From: Catenaria anguillulae PL171
Lineage: Eukaryota; Blastocladiomycota; Blastocladiomycetes; Blastocladiales; Catenariaceae
Length of the DNA stretch: 42,462 nt
Direction of reading: 5' to 3'
NCBI GenBank assembly: GCA_002102555.1
Contig: MCFL01000205.1
Coordinates: 1-42,462 of the forward strand
Below, one piece after another: positions 19,401 through 29,479 of the stretch. Every line of letters begins with the position of its first letter. Positions within the stretch are counted from its first letter, which is position 1. The position numbers and the translations under genes are program-made. The notes under the pieces were generated by a model, which saw nothing but the letters and a program-made list of their open reading frames with translations, searched no databases and was not told the DNA's origin.

Positions 19401-19639
19401 TGCTGAGGAAGATGGGAAAGGTGTTGACTCGTTTGCCTTTTGGCATGGGCAAAGGGATCGGTTCCCAATGCTGCATTCGGTGGCAAAGGACCTGCCCCAT
19501 CGCAGTACATCCACCAGTGTCGAGCGCATCTTCTCCGTCTGCCGCAACATCCTGCGGCATACCGTGGTCGCATGTCAGCTCAGCTGTTCCGGGCGACCGT
19601 GTTGAAGAAAATGGCCATGTTGTCTGAGGCCGAGGAATG
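16435..19639 (+). pseudogene. hAT-family transposase, intron-bearing, 3' part frameshifted
   Basis: Exons 16435-16561, 16633-17349, 17623-17951 and 18027 onward join in phase with introns of 71, 273 and 75 nt. The basic Ser-rich N-terminus is followed by a BED-type zinc-finger-like segment (CRLCMAKV, HLFHHHEKF). The RNase-H-like core shows DGWTAGNQVQFF joined to AITASFLTIDD, then TGDEIAHLIKNVLATYNI and LTMDNASSN. A very acidic insert lies around 18610-18850. The hAT C-terminal dimerisation motif is clear (SFAFWHGQRDRFPMLHS, then TSTSVERIFSVCRN). After about 19030 the expected residues fall in at least two other frames, for example VKRWENDQSYFQVYLQNRM near 19050, and again after 19555. I count at least three breaks in the last quarter, so this copy should be inactive unless further introns exist there. 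Confidence 0.85.
17397..17557. repeat. Three palindromes within one transposase intron
   Basis: Three 25-bp copies lie at 17397-17421, 17456-17480 and 17533-17557. All share arms AAAGTCTTC and GAAGACTTT. The middle copy is a perfect 12-base-arm palindrome; the other two have a GGATCC centre. All sit inside a 273-nt intron, far larger than the 63-109 nt usual here. A fourth relative lies in the accessory-gene intron. Confidence 0.92.
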
Positions 19640-19980
19640 ATGTGGTGGTGTGTTCGTCAGATGTTGCTCCATTTTAGCTTTATTGTACGCATAATGGTAT
19701 TCTCCCAATTTTTATGATCAGACTATTTTACAAATACTGCCCATTTAAATGCTGATACTATGCCAACATCAGATTCCTGAATACCAATACTGCCTGAGCA
19801 CCAGACTCTGAAATACCAATACCACCCACCAATATACTGAAAAATGGTGAAAAATGCCCAAAACCAATACTGGTTCTCAAAAAAATCTCGCAAGCGACAG
19901 ATACCAATACAGCAGTATCACCATTTTTGAGTATATACTATGTGGAAGGCAAACCCAGTATTGAGCACGTGGCAAGTCTA
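19640..19980. repeat. Right subterminal repeats and right inverted end
   Basis: Past the transposase end, many copies of ATACCAATACTG-like motifs occur in both orientations (for example near 19731, 19783, 19863, 19901 and 19956). The region finishes with the inverted terminal repeat at 19966-19980. Confidence 0.65.
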
Positions 19981-20227
19981 GTACAGTGTATGAGGAATTA
20001 CACGGATAGACGATAGCCAAAGAGCTAGACAGGGTTGGGCGAAAGGATACAAGCAATGATGGAACAAACATGGAAGAAATACAACAGAAAGCATGAGATC
20101 AGGTGATAGGTAACCAGGTTGAACTGGTGACATGTTGCACCATTACAGTTGCGTACATTGCGTACATTGACTGAACGTGTTGATGCTAATGCGGATTGGA
20201 GCTGGATTGAGACTTTGCATGGATGGG

Positions 20228-20389
20228 TGTAACGAGGCGGAGACGTGAGCAGAGATCTGGTCTAGCGGAGTGCATGGAGTGGCGAATGTAATATGTATAA
20301 CAACAGATAGAACACTGACAAAGAGAATACGAGTAAGATGATGGTGGAAACACATGAGAATAAGTAGAGGATAAGGGATCGACTCGTCA
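20228..20389 (-). repeat. LTR (3' side for the minus-strand element)
   Basis: Direct repeat of 22436-22598. Read on the minus strand it begins TGACGAGTCG and ends with an inverted CTCGT..CA-type terminus, as LTRs do. Confidence 0.9.
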
Positions 20390-22435
20390 ACGTGAACTAC
20401 CCTCCCCTTCCCCCTCCGCTTCCGCGAGCCCTTGGCATTTGTTGCTGTGAGCGGAGTGTTGTGCGGGCCCGGCTTGCCCGGGTAGCGGGCATGGTACTCG
20501 TCCAACAAGCCCAACCTTGTCTTGCCATCGTCCACATTCCCGACCGGCACCCATTGCGAGTCCGAAATGTCGTAGCCGCGCCACTTGATGAGGTACTGCA
20601 GGCACGGTGGGCGGTGGCGCGAATCCAGGACGGCGTCAACCTCGTGCTCCTCTGGTCGTCGACTTGGACTGGTGGCGGCGGGGGCGGGTTGCGGCCAGGG
20701 AAGTCGGATGTGTTGGGTTCGACCCAGGGCTTGACCTTAGACACATGGAACACTGGGTAAATGCGGTCGAGGCCTACAGGCAGGTCAAGCTCGACGGCGA
20801 CAGTGGGGATGAGACGCTTGATCGTGATGGGCTGCGACCAGCGGAAATCGAGCTTGCCGGATGGGCGAGTCGTGGAAATGTCGCGCAACGAGAGCAGGAC
20901 CTTGTCGCCCACCGCGTACGCAGGTGCAGCGCGGCGGTGGCGGTCGGCGAACTTCTTGTATGCAGCCTTGGCTTTGTCGATCTGCGTACGGACCTTGGCG
21001 TGGACTTGGCGGATCCGTTCAATCGAGCCTTCAAGACCAAGCGATGGGTTTGCAGGGGACGGGGCGACGTCGAAGCGTGGCTCGTAACCGTACAGCGCCA
21101 TGAATGGTGACATACCCGTGGACTCGTGGACGGCGCTGTTGAGAGCCATTTCCGTGTACGGCAGCCAATCCACCCAATCGTCTTGCTGGTAGTCAAGGTA
21201 GATCCGCCAGTATCCCTCCACCAATTGGTTGACACGCTCGGTTTGCCCGTCGGTCTCGGGGTGGAACACCGTGGAGCGCTTGGGCTTGACCTTGAGTGCA
21301 GCGAGGAGGGCGTCCCAGAATGACGAGGTGAACTGTGAGCCGCGGTCCGAGACAATGTCATCGGGTAGGCCATGGTAGCGTACGACCTGGGTGAGGAATG
21401 CGAGTGCAGTGTCGGCAGAGGAAGGGAGAGCCGGGAGCGGAATGAGGTGTGTCATCTTTGTGAATCGGCACACAACGACAAGAAGGCAGGTTTGGCCGTT
21501 GCTTGGTGGCAAATCGGTGATGAAATCCATGGAAGTTGAGGACCACGGACGAGCGGGTGTTGGGAGTGGTTGGAGCTTGCCATGCGGGTGTTGGCGCGAG
21601 GGTTTGGTTCGGGCACACGTCAAGCACGACTGGATGAACCGGCGGCTGTCTTTGGCCATGCCCGGCCACCAGTAGTTGCGGCGGAGGCGGTGGAGCGCCT
21701 TGCGGATACCGAAGTGGCCACCAATCGGGTCGTCGTGGGCTTCTTGGAGGGCAAGTGTACGACATGCTCCAACCGGCAAATACACCTGGTCGCCATGCCA
21801 AACCAATCCATCGGCCACCCGGAACTGCTTGTGCTTGGCTGGGTCCGTCAACACCTTTGCACAAACTGGTCGCTCGCCCCCTCCTCCCTCGCGCGCTCCG
21901 CAAGCGCGGATTCAGGGCGGGGCGCAATCTCGACGGCGGCCAACACAACGCGCAGCCAGCGAGCAAATACGGCGTCGTCAAACACGGGCAGGTCGGCAAG
22001 TAGGTCGAGGGCGGCAAGCTCCACAGCCGCTGGTGAGGGGAACACGCGAGGCGGCAGCACGGCATGGCCGCGGTCTGGCTGGGCGGCGTCGAGGTAGTCG
22101 GGCCGGCGCGAGAGCGCATCGGCTCGCCCATTGGCTGCTCCCTGAACGAATGTGAGTTCAAAATCGAAGCGAGAGAAAAAGAGGGACCAGCGAGCGAGGC
22201 GGCGGTTGGAGACTGTGAGGGAACGGAGCTGCTCGAGGTTGCGGTGGTCGGTGCTGACATGGACAGTGTGTCGCGCACCTTCCAGGTGATGACGCCATAC
22301 CTCAAAAGCGGTCTTGACAGCCAGCAACTCCTTTTCGAGCACGTCGTCGTTGCGTTCAGCCGGGGACAGTGACCGAGAATGAAAGGCGTCGGGCCGGCGG
22401 CGGCCTTGGTCGACGACTTGGCAAGGTCAGTGTAA

Positions 22436-22598
22436 TGTGACGAGGCGGAGACGTGAGCGGAGATCTGGTCTAGGCCGAGTGCATGGAGTGGCGAATGTAA
22501 TAGGTATAACAATAGATAGAACACTGACAAAGAGAATACGAGTAAGATGATGGTGGAAACACATGAGAATAAGTAGAGGATAAGGGATCGACTCGTCA
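22436..22598 (-). repeat. LTR (5' side for the minus-strand element)
   Basis: Direct repeat of 20228-20389, about 96-97% identical by eye. Confidence 0.9.
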
Positions 22599-23398
22599 CA
22601 CGTGACAATGGGCGATGTGCATGCGCAGCTCCTCCCGTGATGGCATGTGAGCGGATCGTGATCCGCTCAGTAGCTTGAGCCAGAGGGTGGGGATGGCTGT
22701 GCGAATGAAATGAGGATAGGTGTGTCTGTTGGCGGCTTGCCGCAAATTCATTTGGTGCGAGCATGGTACTTCGTGGGTGCACATAACTAACCGCGTGGCG
22801 CGACAGGGCAAAGTGGTGGATATTGCGAGCAGTCATGCCCGTTTGTGATGGGTGTCGTTTCCGAATCCTTTGGCGCTTTGGCGTATGGGTTGACCCTATG
22901 AGGGGCGTTTGGTGGGCGGCTGGTCAGTGTACAGCTGGCAGATGCGACTGTCAGATGCTGCAGCGGCCGTCCCAGCTAAATGACAGGGAGAAAGATAAGA
23001 TCTGGTAGCGTATGGCACCATATTATCTGAAACGCTGCGTCTGATGGTTAAGCGTCCCTGGATGAGGCGTAACCATCAGACATGGCGCGTCTGATGGTTG
23101 TCTGATGGTTAAGGTGTCTGATGCTTAGTTTACCCCCATCAGAACGTGTTGATGTTCCCTGTACCAGCAAAGATGAAGAATACCCACCGCTTTCTACATA
23201 GTGTGGCGGCAGACCACCAGGCGGAAGTGACGAGCAGCAGCGAGGGACGTAGCCAGCAACTCGACCATGTTCAGCATCATGGCGAGCGGCATCAAGTACA
23301 AGACGTTCAAACTGTCCAGGGTGACGTAACAGCGACGTGTAAGAATTGTATTTCATCGCACGGCATTCTCCAATTTAACAAAGAGAAGAGCAAGAACA
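22599..23398. other. Intergenic region with a TCTGATGGTTA repeat cluster
   Basis: No gene is seen in these 800 bp. Positions 23039-23140 hold about four direct copies of GTCTGATGGTTA (23039, 23089, 23100 and a variant near 23115) and two inverted ones (23070-23081 and a partial near 23135). The first direct and inverted copies can form a 12-bp stem with a 19-nt loop. They may be the remains of a small foldback or DNA element. Confidence 0.55.
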
Positions 23399-25504
23399 TC
23401 AATCATGCCTCCTCCTCTTGCTCGCATCTGCACCCCTCCCATCATCCTCCTCCTCCCTCTCCCGTCCCCTGCCTTTTGCCTGACTCATGAAATCATTCAC
23501 GCCAAACACATCTGTCGACCCAGCCGATGGACCTGATCCGCCGTAATGGTTATCCGACGCGCGCTCAAACTCGACAGGCCCATCCCTCGGTCCGGCAGAG
23601 CCGCGATCCGCCCCGGAAAAGCCGCGGCCAGGCTCAGGCATGAACTTGTCGGTTCGCGACGAAAGCGATTCAAATGCTGCGTCGGCATCGCCACTGCCCC
23701 CGTATGTTTCCGAGTCGCCGCGAGTGCCAGGGCGATACACGGACGAGATGCCGTGTTGTGCACCCGAGAAAAGAGCAGAGTCGTACACATCGTAAGCTAC
23801 AAGCACACGACAAGTGGTGAGTTGAAATCATGCTAAAAGTTTCAAGCCCAGAAAGAGAAAGAGGCGGACCATCTTCAGATCCAAACCCGCTGCCCAACCC
23901 TTCGCTCTGATTAAAGAGCCGTGAGTCAAACAAGGCCTCCTTAGACACGCTGGGCTTGGCCACGCCAAGCGCAATCTTCTCGGACATGTCGCGATCCTCC
24001 ATGGACTTTGCATGCCTGGCCTTTGCCTCGGTCCCCATGTGCGACATGCGATACTCGCGCTGCAACTGCCGCTGCTTGTCCCTGCGCAACGCCTCGCGCT
24101 CGCGGAACGACTCGTCGTCCTCGTCACTTCTCTGGGCTTCGCTCTCGCCCTCACTCCCGCTACCTTGATCGTCATCGTCATCGTACCGCCGCCCCGACAT
24201 GGACGCGGCCGCCTCGCCGCGTGTAGCAGCACTGCCGCCAAACCCGGCACGTTCCTCCCTCGCTGCCTGCGCCAACTGCCTCAACCCATCCTCCTTGAGC
24301 TGACGCTCCTTTTCGGCAATCTTTGCTTGCATGACGGCGCGCTGCCGCACCTCTTCACGCGCGTGCCGCTCGGCAATTTGCAATGCCTCTGAAAATTGCG
24401 CAAACCGGTCGTTGATGACGGTTTCTTGCAAGCCACGGCCGTCGGCGGCCAAGCGCTTGTCGAGCGGAATCGTGTATCCCTTTGCATTCTTCCAGTTTGA
24501 AATGCACGGCGGGATGGTCCATTCGTCGCGTTCCTTTTTCGTGAGCTTGCGTGGCGGCGAGTGCATGACCGGCGGAGGCGGGGAGGGCGGGCCTGTTATG
24601 CAAACACCACCATCGCAAAAGCATGAGAAAAAGAATCAATTATGGCTGCGGTACAAGTGAATCCAAAGAGGAACGAACCGGCGGGCAACCGCTTAAACCC
24701 AAACTTTGGTGGCTCCAAGGGATCCACGGCCTGCTCAACCAAACTAATGACCCTTGTCTTTCCCTCTTTGCCACCCAACTGCGTTGGCGTATACTTGATG
24801 ATGGTCGGGGCGCCCGGCCGTCCGGCCTTGACCACCTCGCTCGGCTTGATGGATGCCACTTTGCCCGAAACAATCAGTTCAAGGGCCTTGCGAGTCTTTT
24901 CGGTCGTGGCAGCAACTTCCTCCTCGGACGGCTTTGTCCACCGCTCGTGCGCGTCCGCGGGAATGTCCATGGGCACCAAGTCCTTGTATTCGGCAAGCAC
25001 GACGGCGTCCGACGAGTGGCCCTGGCGGGCAAGCGCGTCGTACCGGAGACGGCCGTGTTCGTCGACTTGCAGGGCGACCGTTGTGGACGTGGCTGCCTGT
25101 AAAATGGACGGGCGGAGAGAAAACGTGAGGAGAGGCACAAAACAAAACAACGACAAGGAGGCACTATGCCATGAGACGGGACGCACCGATTTATCGCGGC
25201 CCATGTCGAGCGGATACTGTATCATGTCGATTTCGGGAAAGGCGCCGCCATCCCCAAAGTCGGCCGGCCGGCGAGGCTGAAACCCTTGGCGATGGCCATA
25301 GGGCGGCGGGCCGGATTGGCGAGCGAGCGCTTGGGATTGTGGAGCAGGTGCAGATGGCGCGGGAGCCGGCGGGTCAGCGGCCGGTGCACTCTTTGGTGCG
25401 GGCAGAAAGCTGGTGATGAAGGAACGATCATGAGCAATTGAGGTCAGCCATGGTGGCCATGCTTGCGCTTGGACGGCGAGGGGACCGCACCTGAGTAGTG
25501 ACAT
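23399..25504 (-). CDS. SNW1: SNW domain splicing factor SNW1/SKIP (Prp45)
   Basis: Five exons are read: 25504-25491, 25409-25187, 25096-24679, 24592-23870 and 23796-23399, with introns of 81, 90, 86 and 73 nt, giving 591 residues. The first exon is only 14 nt (MSLL) and joins to SFLPAPK, the family's usual start. The SNW domain is nearly unchanged: PPPYGHRQGFQPR, DFGDGGAFPEIDMIQYPLDM, GPPSPPPVMHSP and the SNWKNAKGYTIPLDKRLAAD signature. A charged helical region, the RLFNQSEGLGSGF motif, YDVYD and a C-terminal basic Lys/Arg tail follow. SNW1 is a core component of the activated spliceosome (Prp19-associated) in the nucleus. It also acts as a transcription co-regulator in animals. The Lys/Arg-rich end probably directs nuclear import. 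Confidence 0.97.
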
Positions 25505-25907
25505 TGATTGAATTTGCGAGTAGAGCTGTATTGCGTCAAGTTTGCATGGGTCGTTGCATTGAATTCAGTACGGTAATCAAGTGTTCCCCTCCAGCACTAA
25601 CAACGATGATGGCCAGACTCGACCACAACCCCAGTAATCTGCTACCGACCACCGATCGTACTTACTGCTGCTGCCAGCCAACTTCGCCACGGATGTCTGC
25701 AGAATGTGTTGGCCTGACGTTCATCATTGTGGACCATTGCATGAATAGAGTTATTGCTGGTCGGCACTGTGCCAAACGGACAATCTCTGCCAGAAAAACA
25801 GTGTTGTATTGCTTCTTCTTATCGTTGACACCCAACACAGCCAAGGAGGACTGGGCTCCATTGGCGCCAACAAGGAGACACAAACACACGCCTTTTCACA
25901 AATACAC
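25505..25907. other. Intergenic region between SNW1 and RPLP2
   Basis: Contains the SNW1 upstream region and the RPLP2 3' flank. No gene or RNA is seen. Confidence 0.5.
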
Positions 25908-26243
25908 TTAATCAAACAAGCCGAAGCCCATATCCTCATCCGACTCCTCCTTCTCCTCCTCCTTGGCGGCCTCGGGGGCAGCGGCAGCAGCGCCACCAGC
26001 AGCGGGGGCAGCAGCGCCAGCGGCAGCAACGGCCGCGCCGCCAGCGGGAACAGACGCAAGCTTGGTCGAGCCTTGAGCAATCACCTCTTCAATGTTCTTG
26101 CCCTCGAGTTCGGCAATCACCTTGGCAAGCTGCTCAGAGTCGGCGTCAATGCCGACCGAGGCAAGGATGGCGGAAACATCGGCGGCAGAGGGGGTCTCGT
26201 TGCCACCGAGGACGGCGAGAAGGTATGCGGCAATGTGCTTCAT
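25908..26243 (-). CDS. RPLP2: 60S acidic ribosomal protein P2
   Basis: An intact intronless 111-residue frame, the usual length of P2. It begins [15 protein letters not shown] and has the helical N-terminal dimerisation domain ([36 protein letters not shown]), an Ala/Gly-rich hinge, and the invariant acidic end [14 protein letters not shown]1/P2 heterodimers bind P0 to form the ribosomal stalk, and the C-terminal peptide contacts elongation factors. The MK start and the [10 protein letters not shown] stretch point to P2 rather than P1. Codon use is strongly biased to C-ending codons, as expected for a highly expressed gene. Confidence 0.97.
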   Translation of the reverse strand: MKHIAAYLLAVLGGNETPSAADVSAILASVGIDADSEQLAKVIAELEGKNIEEVIAQGSTKLASVPAGGAAVAAAGAAAPAAGGAAAAAPEAAKEEEKEESDEDMGFGLFD

Positions 26244-26604
26244 GTTGTTGGAAGGAAGGAGATTGTTGCGAGTCTGATAACGACAACATATGACATGCGT
26301 TGGTCAGCAGGTAGATCGGATTGGATCTGCGGATCGGAGAGACGCCAAATCAACAATGTCGTACCAGGCGAAATTGACAAGGACAAGGGCGTCAAAGGTG
26401 GATCAATAACAAGTTTAAGCTCGATGGCACGCTATTGATTCAAAGGAGCGAGCATTGGGTGTGGGCAAACCTCGGCAGGTGGTGCTGGCGAAAACGGAGG
26501 GTGGCGAACACATGCAGATCTTGATGCCAGTCTCACGTGAGACGTTACCATGCACTTCTTGAATCGCGAATCCCAATGCGGAAAGGGACAAGTGGCCGTC
26601 ACGG
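26244..26604. other. Intergenic region between RPLP2 and the TEN1-like gene
   Basis: Carries the promoter and 5' untranslated region of RPLP2 and the 3' flank of the next minus-strand gene. A possible 5'-UTR intron acceptor (TTATCAG) sits near 26275, but I cannot show it is used. Confidence 0.45.
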
Positions 26605-27183
26605 TCACAATGCCCATGCCTTTCGCACGGCCAATGCCGTCGCTGCCCACAGCCGCACGTCCATGCCGTCCACCACGCACGCAAACCGGACTTGAATACC
26701 GAGAGTGGCATCGCGATCCTCGCCAACGGCAAACAGCTTGAGCTCGCCACATACATCCACGGTCGATCCAAGGGGAAACCCTGCCATGGCCGGCACCAAA
26801 TCGAACTGGACCGTAATCATCGGCGGTTGATCTGTGCGCTGTTGCCTTTGCAACGACAAGGGTGTGAGATCATGTTGCGCGAGACTCAGCGTCGCGGACT
26901 GCTCACTTGGATCGCTCGAGAGGAGCGTTCCCACGGTGCGAACCGGGACGGGCAGTGATTTTATGATGGAATCGGGGCAGCTGGCCATGGTTGTGCCATG
27001 ATGAAGCCACGGCAACAGGTCCGAGGCGACCGCCGACAGGTATGTGCCAAGTGGGAGGGTAGACATGTCCGGCATCAGCGGCGGCGGCACGGGCGGAGGC
27101 ACGGCAGCAGCTCCAGCGGAGTGGGAGGACATGGCACTTGTTGTTGCGGCTTCGGCAAAGAGTGAGCGTATCATATCATACAC
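26605..27183 (-). CDS. TEN1: TEN1-like telomere (CST complex) subunit
   Basis: A 192-residue single frame. After a disordered Ala/Pro-rich lead, the C-terminal 145 residues fit the TEN1 OB-fold: LPLGTYLS at the start, VPVRTVGTLLSS, ATLSLAQHD, ITVQFDLVP, GSTVDVCGELKLF, and the characteristic end VRFACVVDGMDVRLWAATALAVRK. Vertebrate TEN1 has the matching blocks LRTFGRL, LMAQHG, LYIVLGELQ and LTCVEGMNL followed by a final helix. TEN1 binds STN1 in the CST complex, which protects telomere ends and promotes C-strand fill-in. Upstream Mets at 27183 and 27132 are both possible starts; the longer is listed. The family is short and poorly conserved, so the call rests on block order. Confidence 0.72.
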   Translation of the reverse strand: MYDMIRSLFAEAATTSAMSSHSAGAAAVPPPVPPPLMPDMSTLPLGTYLSAVASDLLPWLHHGTTMASCPDSIIKSLPVPVRTVGTLLSSDPSEQSATLSLAQHDLTPLSLQRQQRTDQPPMITVQFDLVPAMAGFPLGSTVDVCGELKLFAVGEDRDATLGIQVRFACVVDGMDVRLWAATALAVRKAWAL

Positions 27184-27267
27184 CTGCAGTCGTCAAGTGA
27201 AGTGCAGAGTGTATATATATGTGCTTGGTGATGAATTCGTCTGATAAAAAACGATATACTTCCTGTA

Positions 27268-29479
27268 ATGACAGCTATCGCAATGACTTCTTCAATACCG
27301 CTGTGTCGCCGGCACCTCACGCAACTGCTGCTGCATGTCCAGCCAGCCCCTTGTGCTCATGTCGTCCGCTGTATCACCACGGTAACTCGGCCAATCCGTC
27401 GTCTGCATGACCATGACCATCACGTCTCCGTCCGTCAGGCAATTGCTGGCCATGGTGGCTTCAACCTGAACGGACGCAGGAGCTTCTCTACATCCGCCAG
27501 CAGGTCAGCCAAGTCCACGCTCAGACCCAAGACCACCCCGCGGCTCACCTACGCCCCTCCACCGTCCTCCCTGATACCGTGGTCCAAAGCAACCTCCGCA
27601 GCCATTGCGCAAGCCATCGCTGCCGCACATGGCTTCACCCACTGCACACCTGTCCAGTCTGCGGTCCACAAGTACCTTGCCCCCGGTGGACCTGACGCCA
27701 TGATCCGCGCACCCACAGGGTCCGGCAAGACGCTTGCGTTCCTCGCCCCTGCCTTGACACACCTGTCGCAGCCAACCAAGGCAAGAAGTGGGCCCAAGGT
27801 CTTGATCTTGTCACCGACACGGGAGCTGGCCCAGCAAACTCGGCGCGAGGCCGAGTTATTGGTCAAGCAAGCGCCAGGCGCAATGGGAAAGATTGTCATT
27901 GCTGGTGCGATTCCCGAACCGCGGCCAAGTTCTGCAGCCGCAGTGCGGGACAAGCCGGTTGATTGGTTGGCGACCGGCATGGTGGTTGCGACGCCAGGCA
28001 AGTTGTTGGAAGTGCTCTCACAACATCCGCGGATTCTTTCCAATGTGGACATGGTATGTCGTCCCGTGGCATGTCCCCTGTTACATGCTCACAACTGGCT
28101 GACAAGCCCATTGCAGCTGATTCTTGACGAAGCCGATCGCATGCTTGACTCCAACTTTGAGAATCAAGTCTCCACCATCCTCGCGCACCTACCAGCCAAC
28201 CGACAAACACTGCTGCTCTCTGCGACCTACTCGGCAGCCATTCGATCACTTGCGGCCATGTCGCTCCGCCCAGGCTTTCATGCCGTTTCAACCATTTCAA
28301 CCACCGATGCGACTCCGCTCAACTCGATCCGCCAATTCTACTCGGTCGCAAGCATGGCAGCGCAGCCCGCCCTCTTGCACGCGCTCATTCACCGCTCAGT
28401 CCTTGCAAGCGCAACGTCAAACGCGCCGCCTCTGAAAGCCATGGTGTTTCTCCCCACTGTTGCCCTCACCACTCTGTATGCGTCGCTCTTTACATCACTC
28501 TTTACACCGGCCTTTCTTGCAGACGCCTCGCCCACAGCCTCGAAACGCCTTCCCACCACTGCACTTCCTCCGATTCTCGCCATGCACTCTGAGCTGTCAC
28601 CAGCAGCTCGCACACGTGTTGCCAGTGCATTTTCCGCCTCGTCGTCAGGCATCTTGTTCACCTCGGACGTGTCTGCGCGCGGCATGGACTATGCGGGCGT
28701 GCACCTTGTGGTGCAAGTCGGCATGCCTGCGTCGCTCGACACGTACGTGCACCGCGTGGGCCGCACGGGACGTGCTGGGCGCACGGATGGAGTGGCGTTG
28801 GCGATTGTTGCGCCATTTGAGCGCGCCGTTGCCCTTGAGCAAGTGTCAGGGGTGGGCGTGGTGGAGGCCGAGGTGGTGAATGGGTGTGTGGAGGGGATTG
28901 GGGTGGAGCAAGAGGGGCAAGGGGTGGCAAAGGTCAAGTGGGATGGCGCGTCAAGTGCGAGGTTGGTCAGGGTGGCGGTGGCAAATGGCGCAGTTGGTGA
29001 GGAGGAGGTCAAGGCCGCGTATTTGGGCATGTTGGGATATTGTACGTTTGTGCGTTCTATGCTTTCAATTGTGACCTGGCGTTTTTTTTTTTACCTGCTG
29101 ATGACTGGAACATGCTTGCTTGCGTGTGCTGATATGTGTAGATGAAAACCATCTTCCAAAACTGATCCAGTCGGGGCTCTCATCCTACACGGTAGTCAAG
29201 GAACTGGACGCATTTGCGACCACCATGGGCCTCAAGATGCTACCCAAGCTGCCGCAAGGCCTGCGGGCCGCGTTTGGCGATGCGCAAGAAATGACGGTGG
29301 ACAAGCGGGTCAAGGTGCAAGGCAAAGCTATGGCCAAAGCAGGCGTGGGCGCCGGCGTGTCCAAGAAACTGCTGCAGGCGGCAGAGAAACAGCACAAGAA
29401 CAATCGGGCAAAGGTCTTGGCGGGGACAAAGAGGCGGAGGCCCTTGCTGGATAACGAGTTTGCGTACCGAAGAGACTGA
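27268..29479 (+). CDS. Mitochondrial-type DEAD-box RNA helicase (Mss116-like)
   Basis: Three exons are read: 27268-28053, 28117-29041 and 29142-29479, with introns of 63 and 100 nt, giving 682 residues. All helicase motifs are present: a Q-motif region (FTHCTPVQ), RAPTGSGKT, SPTRELA, VATPGK, LDEADR, SAT, TSDVSARGMDY and HRVGRTGRAG. The C-terminal extension resembles that of Mss116/CYT-19, RNA chaperones for mitochondrial intron splicing and translation. The N-terminus is rich in Arg, Ser and Leu and lacks acids, as in a mitochondrial presequence. The first intron is a multiple of three and stop-free, so unspliced RNA would insert 21 residues just before the DEAD motif. Substrates cannot be deduced. 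The start at 27268 or the next Met (27283) both keep the presequence. Confidence 0.9.

Larger units (their letters stand above)
12611..19980. mobile_element. Two-gene hAT-type DNA transposon
   Basis: The proposed ends are TAGACTTGCCACATG at 12611 and its inverted partner (TAGACTTGCCACGTG read on the minus strand) ending at 19980; 14 of 15 bases match. Inside each end lie repeated ATACCAATACTG-like motifs (about 12665-12920 and 19725-19965). Between them are two divergent genes: an accessory gene (minus, 13013-14778) and a hAT transposase (plus, 16435-19639), separated by a 1.65-kb repeat-rich region. hAT ends usually start with T/C-A-G and are subterminally repetitive, which fits. The 8-bp flanks (CCAAATTG on the left, GTACAGTG on the right) do not match as a target-site duplication, so either the ends are slightly misplaced or the copy has been rearranged. 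The transposase is broken, so this copy is probably not autonomous. Confidence 0.7.
20228..22598 (-). mobile_element. Ty3/gypsy-type (chromodomain) LTR retrotransposon, fragmentary
   Basis: Two direct LTRs of about 162 bp (20228-20389 and 22436-22598) frame a short interior read on the minus strand. Recognisable parts are an RNase H region (about 21850-22340: KTAFEVWRHHL, TDHRNLEQL), an integrase with zinc-binding H/C region (GHFGIRKALHRLRRNYWWPG), DDE core (SMDFITDLP, VSDRGSQFTS, TDGQTERVNQ), and a chromodomain-like tail. At about 2.4 kb it is far shorter than a full element of 5-7 kb; gag, protease and most of reverse transcriptase are not seen. It is broken, with a few breaks. The LTRs differ at only about half a dozen positions, so the insertion is young. 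No clear target-site duplication is visible. Confidence 0.9.

Noticed and set aside
12603-19988. 8-bp target-site duplication of the hAT element
   Set aside because: CCAAATTG and GTACAGTG match at only four of eight positions, so no duplication is claimed.
26250-26420. Intron in the RPLP2 5' untranslated region
   Set aside because: An acceptor-like TTATCAG is present, but no donor can be chosen from sequence alone.
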